Under the pieces are notes generated by a model, which made no database searches, had not been told where the DNA came from, and saw only the letters and a program-made list of their open reading frames with translations. Below, one piece after another: positions 7,175 to 15,600 of a stretch of DNA of 53,834 nt (position 1 is the first letter of the stretch; every line of letters begins with the position of its first letter). The stretch is from Rhizobium sp. CF122. GTDB taxonomy: Bacteria > Pseudomonadota > Alphaproteobacteria > Rhizobiales > Rhizobiaceae. The DNA lies in assembly GCF_000282035.1 (NCBI RefSeq), contig NZ_AKKA01000086.1, forward strand, positions 1 to 53,834, written 5' to 3'. A program made the translations under genes and the position numbers.

Positions 7175-10100
7175 ATGTCGTTCAACCTTTCCCGCTGGTC
7201 GATCGAACGCCCCGCCTATAGTATTGCGATCTTCGTTCTTCTGGTGGTGATGGGCCTTCTGTCGCTGCGCGCGTTGCCGATCAGCCGTTTCCCCGAAATG
7301 GAATCGCCTATCGTCAAGGTTGTGCTTCGGCAGCAGGCAGCATCCGCCAGCGATCTCGAATACGATGTTGCCCAGAAATGCGAAGATGTCTTGTTGAGAC
7401 TAGACGGCATTCGCCGACTGGATACAGCCATCGAGGATGGCGCGGTCACGTTCAATTTAGAGTTCGACGCCGCCATTGATCCTCAGGTGGCGCTTGAACG
7501 GACCGATCGTGCAATGCTTTCGATGCGTGGCGACCTTCCCGCGGCGATCGAGGAACCGGCAATTGCGCTATCGAACCTGCGCGAGATCGCCGTTGCGACC
7601 TTCGCCGTGCGGTCGAACGCAATGTCTTTCCAAGCGCTCGACCGCGTTCTTGACGACGATGTGCTACGTCGATTCGAGCGAATTCGCGGCGTCGGCAAGG
7701 TCGTGCTGCGAGGCGGCGACGCCCGCGAGGTTCGGGTTTGGCTCGACCCTGACGAGATGCTCGCTCGTGGGCTATCCGCCGACGCTGTCGGCGCTACACT
7801 TCGCACCGCCATTACCAACGCCTCGGCCGGCATTGTATCGGCCAACGAATTCGATCGACCAATAAGGACCGTATCGGCACTGACGGGCATTGCCGCGCTG
7901 GCCAGCGTCGCACTGCCGGATACCAACGGTGCCGGCTTGAGGCTTTCGGATGTTGCGCGCGTTGAGGATGGCTGGGTCGACGCCGGAGGCTTCGCCCAAC
8001 TGGACGGCGAACCGATCCTGGCCCTGTCCTTCTTCACGGAGAAAGGCGCAAACGAGGTCGAAACATTCAACCGCATACGCACAGCGGTCGATGACTTGGC
8101 CAGCAAGGACACGCGTTTGCAGTTCACGCTGCTGGACGAGAACGCCAGCTACACGCGCAACAATGCCGCAAGCACGATGCATGCCATGCTCGAAGGCGCC
8201 ATCTGCACGATTGCGGTGCTGTTTTTCTTCTTGAAGGACTGGCGTTCCGTCATGATCGCCGCAATCAGCCTGCCACTCGCAGTGATCCCGACCTTCTTCA
8301 TCATGGACGCACTCGGTTTCTCGCTGAACCTCGTCTCGCTGCTCGGACTGACGTTGGCGATCGGCCTCCTTGTCGATGACACCATCGTCGAGATCGAGAA
8401 TACGGCGCGGCACCTTGAAATGGGAAAGGCGCCGCATCAGGCGGTCATCGACGCGACGGAAGAGATCGGCAGCTCGGTTATCGCAATCTCATTGACGATC
8501 GTTGCCGTCTTCGCGCCGCTCGCCATGATCGGGGGCACGCCCGGTCAATATTTTCGCGAGTTCGGCTTGACAGTGGCAGCGGCAACACTGGCATCTCTGC
8601 TGGTGGCCCGTCTTATAACGCCGCTGCTCGCCTCGAGATTGCTCCGGCCGAGTACGCCTGATCCAAGTACCCCTGCCTTGCCCACTGAAGGCCGCTATTC
8701 CAGGCTCCTCAGGTTCGCGACCGGCCGTCATCGGATTGCGCTTGGACGATCCCACGCGGACCTACCTCCCCGATACGCCATAGCCATCGACATGTCCTTT
8801 GTCACGATCGGCCTGGGGATCGCATCGCTTGCATGGGCCGCCCTCTTCGTCCTTCCGGGCTTGGCACGTGGCTTCATTCCGGAAGAGGATGGAACGCGGC
8901 TCAAATTTGCAATCGAGATGGCAGGCGGCACGAGCAATGCCGCAATGCGTGAGAAATCCAGCGAAATCGCCAGATTGCTCGCCTCTGACAGCGAGGTCGT
9001 ACATGTCTACGCCTATAGGGCTTCCGCCGCCCGACTGGCGAACCTGCAGTCGATCGCCGTCCAGCTCGCGCTGACAGACCCGGCCCACCGAGCGCGAACG
9101 CGCCAAGCCATCGCTTCTGACATCACCCGAAAATTGAGGTCCATCGCCGACATTCGCATCAGCCAGGTTAGCCTGACGGGGGGGCGACAGTTCACTGTCT
9201 CGTTGCTGTCACAGGATGCGGTGGCGTTGGAGCGCGCGGGAGAGTGGCTCGCGTCCTCCATGGCGTCCATGCCTTCAATCCGTGACGCGACATCATCCGG
9301 CACTACGCACAGGGCAGAGCTTCAGGTCATTCCGGACCTCGACCTTACCGCCGCTATGGGACTTAAGCTCGACTCGCTATCGAACGCATTGCGTGTCGCA
9401 ACGATGGGCGACAGGGATCGGGCGCTCGGTTCCATCCAGATCGACGGCCGGAACGTTCCTGTTCGTGTTGAGGTCCGCAGATCAGGCGCAGACTCATCCC
9501 TCATTGAGCTCATGCCATTGCGCACCGCAGATGGAAAGGTGGTTCCGCTGGGGGCGGTTGCCCGCATCGTGGAAGGGTACGGGCCGGCGCTGATCCTGCG
9601 CCAGGACGGGCTGCGCCGCATCGAACTTAACGCCGATTTGGCCGAGACCGCCTCGCCCGGAACGGCACTTGCGCAACTGCAATCATGGATCGAGCGACAT
9701 CCGCTGCCGGCCGGTATACGCCTGCAAACAGCCGGGGAAACACGCTCGATGGAAGACTTCTTCGCAAGCTTCGTTGAAGCGACTATTCTCGGATCGACCT
9801 TTGTTTTCGTCATTCTCTTCGTGCTTTTCGGCAGCCCGTTCCAGCCACTGACCATCCTCCTGTCCCTGCCGCTATCACTGTCTGGAGGGCTCGTCGCGCT
9901 GGCCGCAACCGGCCATGGCGTGACAATGCCGGTCTTGATCGGAGCCCTGATGCTCATGGGAATCGTTGCCAAGAACGCTATTTTGATCGTGGACCTGGCC
10001 AGTCGGATGATTGACGCGGGCGCGCCGCCGCGCGATGCCGTCGTCCTGGCCGCCGAGCAGCGCCTTCGCCCGATTGTCATGACCACGGCTGCCATGGCCG

Positions 10101-10327
10101 CCGGCATGGTGCCTGTCGCCCTCGGGGTTGGCGATGGTGGTGCATTCCGTGCGCCCATGGCGATCTTCGTCATCGGCGGCCTTGTCGCCTCGACGCTCTT
10201 GTCGCTGGTGTTCGTGCCCGCACTCTTCCTACAGGTCCACAGGGTTGGCGCCCTGATCACCGGCCATTGCTTAGGCCAGCACCCACGGCGGCTGCGGCTT
10301 GACCAGCCGAACAACGATAAGCCGTAA
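7175..10327 (+). CDS. RND-family efflux permease
   Basis: A proton-driven inner-membrane pump of 1050 residues, the expected size for the HAE1/AcrB-like group. ATG 7175, following GAGG, is preferred over the GTG at 7163. The N-terminus (SFNLSRWSIERPAYSIAIFV) is typical of less-studied RND exporters. The first large periplasmic loop is followed by spans 2-6. Span 4 has the proton-relay pair in IGLLVDDTIVEIENTARH, and the second half repeats the design with GIVAKNAILIVDLA in span 10. It pairs with the adaptor just upstream. The C-terminus is short and basic. It could export a toxic metal, drug or metabolite; the link to an aminolevulinate synthase suggests a tetrapyrrole-related compound, but that is inference. 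Confidence 0.92.
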   Translation: MSFNLSRWSIERPAYSIAIFVLLVVMGLLSLRALPISRFPEMESPIVKVVLRQQAASASDLEYDVAQKCEDVLLRLDGIRRLDTAIEDGAVTFNLEFDAAIDPQVALERTDRAMLSMRGDLPAAIEEPAIALSNLREIAVATFAVRSNAMSFQALDRVLDDDVLRRFERIRGVGKVVLRGGDAREVRVWLDPDEMLARGLSADAVGATLRTAITNASAGIVSANEFDRPIRTVSALTGIAALASVALPDTNGAGLRLSDVARVEDGWVDAGGFAQLDGEPILALSFFTEKGANEVETFNRIRTAVDDLASKDTRLQFTLLDENASYTRNNAASTMHAMLEGAICTIAVLFFFLKDWRSVMIAAISLPLAVIPTFFIMDALGFSLNLVSLLGLTLAIGLLVDDTIVEIENTARHLEMGKAPHQAVIDATEEIGSSVIAISLTIVAVFAPLAMIGGTPGQYFREFGLTVAAATLASLLVARLITPLLASRLLRPSTPDPSTPALPTEGRYSRLLRFATGRHRIALGRSHADLPPRYAIAIDMSFVTIGLGIASLAWAALFVLPGLARGFIPEEDGTRLKFAIEMAGGTSNAAMREKSSEIARLLASDSEVVHVYAYRASAARLANLQSIAVQLALTDPAHRARTRQAIASDITRKLRSIADIRISQVSLTGGRQFTVSLLSQDAVALERAGEWLASSMASMPSIRDATSSGTTHRAELQVIPDLDLTAAMGLKLDSLSNALRVATMGDRDRALGSIQIDGRNVPVRVEVRRSGADSSLIELMPLRTADGKVVPLGAVARIVEGYGPALILRQDGLRRIELNADLAETASPGTALAQLQSWIERHPLPAGIRLQTAGETRSMEDFFASFVEATILGSTFVFVILFVLFGSPFQPLTILLSLPLSLSGGLVALAATGHGVTMPVLIGALMLMGIVAKNAILIVDLASRMIDAGAPPRDAVVLAAEQRLRPIVMTTAAMAAGMVPVALGVGDGGAFRAPMAIFVIGGLVASTLLSLVFVPALFLQVHRVGALITGHCLGQHPRRLRLDQPNNDKP

Positions 10328-10555
10328 GAAGGGTGACGTCAGGTCAGCTTGGCCAAGGAGGCTTTTGGCAGTTGCTTGGCTCAGGTCGTCCCGGTGACGG
10401 CCTTCCAATGTGCGATCGCTCTGAGGCGATGCAAATGGACGGCGGTGGCTGAGTGTTTTGAGCGTGGCGGCCCAAAGAGATTTGGTACCACCCTTGTTCT
10501 TTATTCAAATCATCAAATCGCCAAGGTCGCATCAGCAGTTCATTAGGCATTTTGC
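10328..10555. other. Intergenic region, no supported gene
   Basis: No open frame here has a family pattern and no T-tailed hairpin was seen. It separates the efflux block from the binding-protein/cyclase operon and must hold the promoter of the latter. Confidence 0.4.
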
Positions 10556-10569
10556 ATCATCATGATGAT
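10556..10569. promoter_or_regulatory. 14-bp perfect palindrome before binding-protein gene
   Basis: ATCATCATGATGAT is self-complementary and lies 17 bp before the ATG of the binding-protein gene, a likely operator position. It is a simple ATC repeat meeting its complement, so chance is possible. Confidence 0.3.
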
Positions 10570-10586
10570 CTTATTGGAGAAACTTC

Positions 10587-11342
10587 ATGATGCGCACTTC
10601 AGTCATAGCCGTTGTCGCACTGCTGACCGCCATGTCGGCGGCCAACGCGGCCGAGCGGCTCCGGATTGCCACCGAGGGCGCGTATCCGCCCTTCAATCTC
10701 ATCGACCAGAACGGAACGCTTAAAGGGTTCGACGTGGATATTGCTAAAGCGCTCTGCGAACAGCTCAAGAGCGAATGCACGTTCCAGACCGTCGAGTGGC
10801 CAAAGATCATCGACGGGCTTGAGGCAGACAAGTACGATTTGATCGTTGCCAGCATGGCCTACACAAAGGAACGCGCCGCACGCGTCGAATTTTCAGCCCC
10901 GTACTATCGATCCCACTCTGTGCTCGTTGGTGACGCCGACAAGTTCACAGATAGCTCGCCGACCGCGCTCACCGGTGTCCGTATCGCCGCCGCCGAGGGA
11001 ACAATTCAGGCTGACTACGTGAAGCAGGCATACACACAAAGCGTTCTCGTCTTGGCCAAGGATCAACCGTCGGCACAGCAGCTGCTTGAAGAGAACAAGG
11101 CTGATCTTTTGATTGGCGACGCCATCGAACTTCTGAGTTTCATGGAGACGGGGAAGGGTTCTGCATACGGATACGTCGGCGATCCGATTTCGAGCGAATT
11201 TCTACAAAGTTCGGCTCATATTGCTGCGCAAAAAGGCAACGTGGAACTGATCGCTCGAGTGAACGACGCCTTGAAGCAGATCAAGCTCAACGGGGTCTAC
11301 GATAGAATCAACGACCAGTACTTCCCCTTCAGCATTTACTAG
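10587..11342 (+). CDS. Periplasmic amino-acid-binding protein
   Basis: A family 3 solute-binding protein (251 residues), like the lysine/arginine/ornithine and histidine receptors. A signal peptide of about 22 residues ends at ANAAE. RIATEGAYPPFNLIDQNG and the FDVDIAKAL helix form the first lobe, and ADKYDLIVASMAYTKERAARV carries the usual T-x-E-R ligand contacts. GGAGA precedes ATG 10587; ATG 10590 is also possible. No permease or ATPase gene is next to it. Instead, a membrane diguanylate cyclase starts 10 bp downstream. The pair may therefore sense a periplasmic ligand rather than import it. Confidence 0.88.
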   Translation: MMRTSVIAVVALLTAMSAANAAERLRIATEGAYPPFNLIDQNGTLKGFDVDIAKALCEQLKSECTFQTVEWPKIIDGLEADKYDLIVASMAYTKERAARVEFSAPYYRSHSVLVGDADKFTDSSPTALTGVRIAAAEGTIQADYVKQAYTQSVLVLAKDQPSAQQLLEENKADLLIGDAIELLSFMETGKGSAYGYVGDPISSEFLQSSAHIAAQKGNVELIARVNDALKQIKLNGVYDRINDQYFPFSIY

Positions 11343-11352
11343 GGACGTAGAC

Positions 11353-12717
11353 TTGAAGGAACCTAAGGCTGCTTCATCGTGGAACATCTCGCTTCAGTCT
11401 GCTGGAAGGATCTTGCTCGCAGTCGTCGTCGCCTATTGCACGGTGGCCGCGATAGGCGCAGCTCTTTTGCTAACGCGAATTGAACATGAAGCGATCGAAA
11501 CCCGAGAGAAGCAGATTCCTCTCATCCTCTCCCAGACACGCAACGCAGTTAAGATCGAAAGAATGTCTTCCCTCGTAAGGGCGGTCTTTCTCACCAACGA
11601 TCGGCGTCTCGAGCGGCAACTTCAGCTTCAGATACAGGCCCTAGCTCAAGGTTTTGGTTTCGACGGCTCGCCAATCCTGATCGACGGTTCAAAGAAAGTT
11701 GCCGGTCTTGCCAAGTCGATCGTCTCCGCTCATCAGCAGCGTCGCGATCAAGCGGCGCAACGGGCCGGCGGTCAGCTGGAATCCAGCCAATCGCTCGCCG
11801 ACCTCTCGGCCTACGAGGAGGCCATGCGGATCATCGAGAAGATGGCAAAGGAGACAAGTGACAACTCCGCTTTCGTCGCCGACGACATCGCGGCGGGAAT
11901 ACAAGAACGCGCAGTAGAAGTCCGTTACCTGGTAATCGTTTTCCTCACTATCCCGGCAATCCTTGTGGCGATGCTGCTCGCTCTTGCCCGCAGGCATTTG
12001 ACCGCCCCGATTGTCGCGGCCATCGTGAATCTCGATCGGATCGAGAAGGACCAAGTCTTAAAGGCCACAACGGACCGGCCAAAACTCAAGGAGCTCGCGC
12101 TCATTGGCGATGCAGTCATTTCTTATGGAAGCACCGCGTCTGAACTGCGGCGAACGAACCTGGTGTTGCAAGTGCTGGCTGAAAAGGATCCGCTAACAGG
12201 CCTGGCGAACCGACGGATGTTCGAGAAATTTCTAGCGGCGTCGATCCTCAGGTCAACGTCGGAGACAGGAACCGCGATCTTGCTCATCGACATTGATCAC
12301 TTCAAGGCCATCAACGATCGATTCGGGCATCCGACCGGAGACCGTTGTCTCAAATCGCTGTCAGACCTACTGGCCAACATTCCGGATCTATCTAACCCGC
12401 TCGCGGCAAGGTTTGGTGGCGAAGAATTCGTGGTTGTCTACGATGCTCCCTGCGCCGATCATGCGGCAGAATACGCCCGCTTCCTCTGCAAGAAAATCGC
12501 GCAACTTGAAACAACGGGCGTTGACGGAAACACAATTCGTTTCACAGGCAGCGTGGGTGTCTCATTCACAACCTCCAGTGCGGACGATCCTTCGGACCTT
12601 ATGGAGAAAGCGGACCGCGCGCTCTATGCGGCAAAAAGGTCCGGACGAGATTGCGCTGTTGCTTATAGCGAGCTGTCAAATGACGCGACCGCGCGCCAAT
12701 CGCATCTGAGGTCATAG
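11353..12717 (+). CDS. Membrane diguanylate cyclase with periplasmic sensor
   Basis: Makes cyclic di-GMP from two GTP. The TTG start at 11353 follows AGGGACG, 10 bp after the binding-protein gene. Span 1 (about residues 16-38) is followed by a helical periplasmic domain of about 150 residues with no known sensor signature. Span 2 (about 195-215) and a short linker lead to a GGDEF domain: EKDPLTGLANRRMFEKF, ILLIDIDHFKAINDRFGHPT and ARFGGEEFVVVYD. GGEEF is an active-site variant and metal-binding acidic residues are present. The upstream product-inhibition RxxD site is replaced by LSNP, so feedback inhibition is probably absent. The co-encoded binding protein may present ligand to the periplasmic domain. 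Confidence 0.9.
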   Translation: MKEPKAASSWNISLQSAGRILLAVVVAYCTVAAIGAALLLTRIEHEAIETREKQIPLILSQTRNAVKIERMSSLVRAVFLTNDRRLERQLQLQIQALAQGFGFDGSPILIDGSKKVAGLAKSIVSAHQQRRDQAAQRAGGQLESSQSLADLSAYEEAMRIIEKMAKETSDNSAFVADDIAAGIQERAVEVRYLVIVFLTIPAILVAMLLALARRHLTAPIVAAIVNLDRIEKDQVLKATTDRPKLKELALIGDAVISYGSTASELRRTNLVLQVLAEKDPLTGLANRRMFEKFLAASILRSTSETGTAILLIDIDHFKAINDRFGHPTGDRCLKSLSDLLANIPDLSNPLAARFGGEEFVVVYDAPCADHAAEYARFLCKKIAQLETTGVDGNTIRFTGSVGVSFTTSSADDPSDLMEKADRALYAAKRSGRDCAVAYSELSNDATARQSHLRS

Positions 12718-13119
12718 AACAATCGCCTTTGCCGCGCCGGCGAAAGCGTCCGGCGGCAATATCCTCCAAACATCGATGGGATAATGTCTCTTTCACTACA
12801 CATTTCGTTGCAGAAGCAAAAATGAGCTACTCCTCTCTGAACGCCCACGATCCGCGTGTCTTCGCGGTGATCGCGCTGCTCACCGATGCCTCGAGCAAAA
12901 GAGATGTAGCCGTCGCGTGATTTTACATTTCTGTCAGCCGGTTTTGCAGTGGCGCTTACTCGGACTTAAGTCCCACTAGCAACTCAACTTCAATCCTGTA
13001 CTCTGCAGCCGTCCTGCCCCAAGGGGCGGGATAGGGGGGAGCCTTCGCCCCATAGGAACAGGTGCAAACCGTCCCCCAACGAAGGTTCTCCTCTCAGTAT
13101 CCCACCCTTGGGGAAAGGA
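12718..13119. other. Intergenic stretch, no clear gene
   Basis: A GC-rich hairpin near 12732-12757 lies just after the cyclase but lacks a T-run on this strand. A 32-codon frame at 12822-12920 has no ribosome-binding site or recognised family. A second GC hairpin (CCTGCCCC with GGGGCGGG, about 13014-13031) lies in the leader of the next gene. Confidence 0.3.
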
Positions 13120-13413
13120 ATGCTGGTTGTGGATCGTTCAGATACTCCTGCTAACAAAGCCCCGTCACACTACATTTCCCCTATTAAGCCCGACACGCCG
13201 CCCCTTCGTTATCAGGTAGGTAGGAGCGCGAAGGTCGCAGCAAGGTGGGCTGTCGTTGACACCTTCACGGGATGGCCCGTTTACGCCCGAGGTATTCCTC
13301 TCGACGGCCTGCCAGCACACGAAGTTGACGATCTGGTTCATGAACTGAACGAACGGGACTTGAAAGCTCGAGAGCGCCTCAATGTAGCCCGCCGCGAATT
13401 TTCGGAATTTTGA
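13120..13413 (+). CDS. Conserved rhizobial hypothetical protein
   Basis: A 97-residue soluble protein. ATG 13120 follows GGGAAAGGA and is preferred over the TTG at 13108. The middle reads AARWAVVDTFTGWPVYARGI, then PLDGLPAHEVDDLVHELNER, a pattern I associate with small uncharacterised rhizobial proteins. The charged C-terminal helix is rich in Arg and Glu. No catalytic motif is visible. A short degraded stretch near 39.6 kb (TIVDAFTGLPPMPLG) may derive from a relative. Function unknown. Confidence 0.65.
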   Translation: MLVVDRSDTPANKAPSHYISPIKPDTPPLRYQVGRSAKVAARWAVVDTFTGWPVYARGIPLDGLPAHEVDDLVHELNERDLKARERLNVARREFSEF

Positions 13414-13444
13414 CACGGACTTCACGGAATTGTCGAATTCGGCT

Positions 13445-13467
13445 AAAGGGCGGTTCAAAGCCCTTTT
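13445..13467. terminator. Hairpin between convergent genes
   Basis: AAAGGGC pairs with GCCCTTT around GGTTCAAA, followed by one more T and then AAGG. It lies about 30 bp after the rightward hypothetical gene and about 60 bp after the leftward otnK, so it could serve both. The T-run is short. Confidence 0.45.
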
Positions 13468-13526
13468 AAGGCGCGTTCTCCTAGATCTCATACACGGCTG
13501 CATTATCCTGCACTTCGGTATCTTGC

Positions 13527-14807
13527 TCAGTGCATCATCGCCAACGCCGCCGTGAAGAAATCCTCGCCTCCGAAGTTTCCCGATTTCAGCGCCAGCAGCA
13601 TATCGCCCTGCGCATTGCCGATCGTGCGCAAGACCGGCACGCCAGGCGCGATCTCCGGGCCGATCAGAAATGCCGGAATGGCGAGCCTGTCGACGGCGGC
13701 ACCCGAGGTTTCGCCGCCGGCAACGACCAGGCGCCGCACGCCTCTTGCCACCAGTTCGGCGGTGATGATCGAGGTTGCGGTTTCGATCGCATGGCCGGAG
13801 GCGTCGCGTCCGTATTGCGCTTGCAGCCGGGAAACGGTTTCCGGCGCAGCACTCGCGGCGACGACAACCGGACCGGTCGAGATGCGGTCTCCAGCCCACG
13901 AAATCGCCGCGGCAATCTCATCTGGACCGGCAAGCAGCCGCTCCGGGTCGAGCCGCAGAACCGGCATCGATCGTTCGGCGACCTCAAGCTGCCGGAGCGT
14001 CGCTCTGGAGCAACTGCCGGCGACGATCGCCGAAAGCCCGCCGACGGGGCGAATGGCGTCCGCCGTTATAGTGCCGCCGGCAGAGGCTCGACCTGAGCGG
14101 ACAAGTGCGCGGGCAAGGCCAAGCCCGAGGCCCGACGCGCCGGTGGACACCGGCGTTTCCAGCGCGATCTCGCCGAGCGTCTCGAGATCGCGTTCGAAGA
14201 CCGCATCGGCTATCGCCGACCTGACACCTGCCTCGCGCAGGACCTCGAGCCGGGCTCTGAGCGTATCCGGTCCCGCCGCAATTGACGGCAGGTCGATCAG
14301 CCCGATTGATCCACGCGATTGCCTGGCCATCACGCGCACGAGATTGGCGTCGTGCATCGGATTGAGGGGGTGGTCCTTGAGCGGGCTTTCGTTCAGTGGC
14401 TGTCCGCCGACGAAGAGATGGCCGAGATAGACGGTGCGGCCCGTTTCCGGAAAGGCGGGCGTCACCAGCACCACGCCACCGCCCGCGGCATCGCTTAGCG
14501 CCTCGGTGACCGGACCGATATTGCCGGCATCGGTGGAATCGAAAGTCGAGCAGATCTTGTAGAGTACATGGGCCGAGCCGCGCCCGCGCAGCCATCGTTC
14601 CGCCTTACTCGCGGCCGCTACCGCGTCCGAGGCAGGCACCGAGCGGATCTTCAGGGAAACAACGACCGCGTCGACGTCCGGCAGCGCCAGCGACGGATCG
14701 GGGATGCCGACCGTCTGCACCGTGCGCAGGCCGTTTTTCGTCAGCGTGTTGGCAAGGTCGGACGCGCCTGTATAGTCGTCCGCGATCGATCCGAGCAATA
14801 TAGTCAT
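13527..14807 (-). CDS. otnK: 3-Oxo-tetronate kinase OtnK
   Basis: Phosphorylates 3-oxo-tetronate with ATP to 3-oxo-tetronate 4-phosphate in four-carbon sugar-acid breakdown. The 426-residue product has the two-domain design of the DUF1537 family. The N-terminal substrate domain opens LGSIADDYTGASDLANTLTK and holds the YKICSTFDSTDAGNIGPV loop. The C-terminal nucleotide domain contains IVAGSCSRATLRQL and the glycine-rich LVVAGGETSGAAV. It is last in the leftward mfs-ltnD-otnI-otnK operon, starting 3 bp after otnI stops. Expression should depend on the LacI-type operators near 18.0 kb. The family includes kinases for D-threonate and D-erythronate themselves, but co-occurrence with otnI, otnC and ltnD favours OtnK. 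Confidence 0.9.
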   Translation of the reverse strand: MTILLGSIADDYTGASDLANTLTKNGLRTVQTVGIPDPSLALPDVDAVVVSLKIRSVPASDAVAAASKAERWLRGRGSAHVLYKICSTFDSTDAGNIGPVTEALSDAAGGGVVLVTPAFPETGRTVYLGHLFVGGQPLNESPLKDHPLNPMHDANLVRVMARQSRGSIGLIDLPSIAAGPDTLRARLEVLREAGVRSAIADAVFERDLETLGEIALETPVSTGASGLGLGLARALVRSGRASAGGTITADAIRPVGGLSAIVAGSCSRATLRQLEVAERSMPVLRLDPERLLAGPDEIAAAISWAGDRISTGPVVVAASAAPETVSRLQAQYGRDASGHAIETATSIITAELVARGVRRLVVAGGETSGAAVDRLAIPAFLIGPEIAPGVPVLRTIGNAQGDMLLALKSGNFGGEDFFTAALAMMH

Positions 14808-14810
14808 TGT

Positions 14811-15587
14811 CTAGCTCCGTGCAAAAGGTCTGAACCAGCCAAGACCGTCCAGTGTGTGGCCGCGCGGGATGTACTCGCAGCCAATGAAACCGTCATAGCC
14901 AAGGCGGTCGATTTCGCCGAACAGATAGGGATAGTTGAGCTCCTCCCCGTCCGGCTCGTTGCGTGACGGCACGCTGGCAATCTGGATATGGCCGGTGATC
15001 GGCATGAGGCGGCGCAAGGCCATGACCACGTCACCATGGATGATCTGGCGGTGATAGATGTCAAACTGGAGCTTCAGGTTCGGCAGGCCGAGGTCCGCGA
15101 TCAGCCGCTCGGCGGCGCCGAAGTCATTGAGGAAATATCCCGGCATGTTTCGCCCATTGATCGGTTCAAGCAGGAGGTCGATGCCCTCCTCCGCAAGCCG
15201 CCCGGCAGCGTAGGCGACCGAGCGCCGGTAAGACGAGGCGGCGTCCTCGTCATGGGGATCGGCAAGACCGGCCATCAGATGCAACCGCTTCACGCCCGTC
15301 GCTGCCGCATAGTCGAGCGCCCGCTCCACATCCGACTTCAATGCTTCGAAGCGTCCTGGAAGCGCCGCGATACCCCGCTCGCCGGCGGCCCAGTCGCCCG
15401 GCGGCAGATTGAACAAGGCCTGCTGCAAATTGTTGCGGGCAAGCCGTTCGGCGATCGCCTCCGGCGGGGCTTCATAGGGAAAGAGATATTCGACGGCGCA
15501 AAAGCCGGCATCGGCCGCGGCGTCGAAGCGGTCGAGGAAGGGCCATTCGTTGAACATCATCGTCAGGTTGGCGGCGAAAACCGGCAT
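14811..15587 (-). CDS. otnI: 2-Oxo-tetronate isomerase OtnI
   Basis: Interconverts 2-oxo- and 3-oxo-tetronate. The 258-residue product is a TIM-barrel of the hydroxypyruvate-isomerase family. It opens MPVFAANLTMMFNEWPFLDR, with conserved metal-site regions in the LLEPINGRNMPGYFL strand (Glu), LKLQFDIYHRQIIHGD (Asp and His) and the final GCEYIPRGHTLDGL (Glu). A longer upstream reading exists, but ATG 15587 fits the family N-terminus. It lies between ltnD (13 bp upstream) and otnK (3 bp downstream). Hydroxypyruvate isomerase activity is the alternative; the neighbours decide for OtnI. Confidence 0.9.
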   Translation of the reverse strand: MPVFAANLTMMFNEWPFLDRFDAAADAGFCAVEYLFPYEAPPEAIAERLARNNLQQALFNLPPGDWAAGERGIAALPGRFEALKSDVERALDYAAATGVKRLHLMAGLADPHDEDAASSYRRSVAYAAGRLAEEGIDLLLEPINGRNMPGYFLNDFGAAERLIADLGLPNLKLQFDIYHRQIIHGDVVMALRRLMPITGHIQIASVPSRNEPDGEELNYPYLFGEIDRLGYDGFIGCEYIPRGHTLDGLGWFRPFARS

Positions 15588-15600
15588 GGTGAAGTTCCCT

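Noticed and set aside
12732..12757. Terminator after the diguanylate cyclase
   Set aside because: The stem is GC-rich but short, with a mismatch and no T-run on the transcribed strand.
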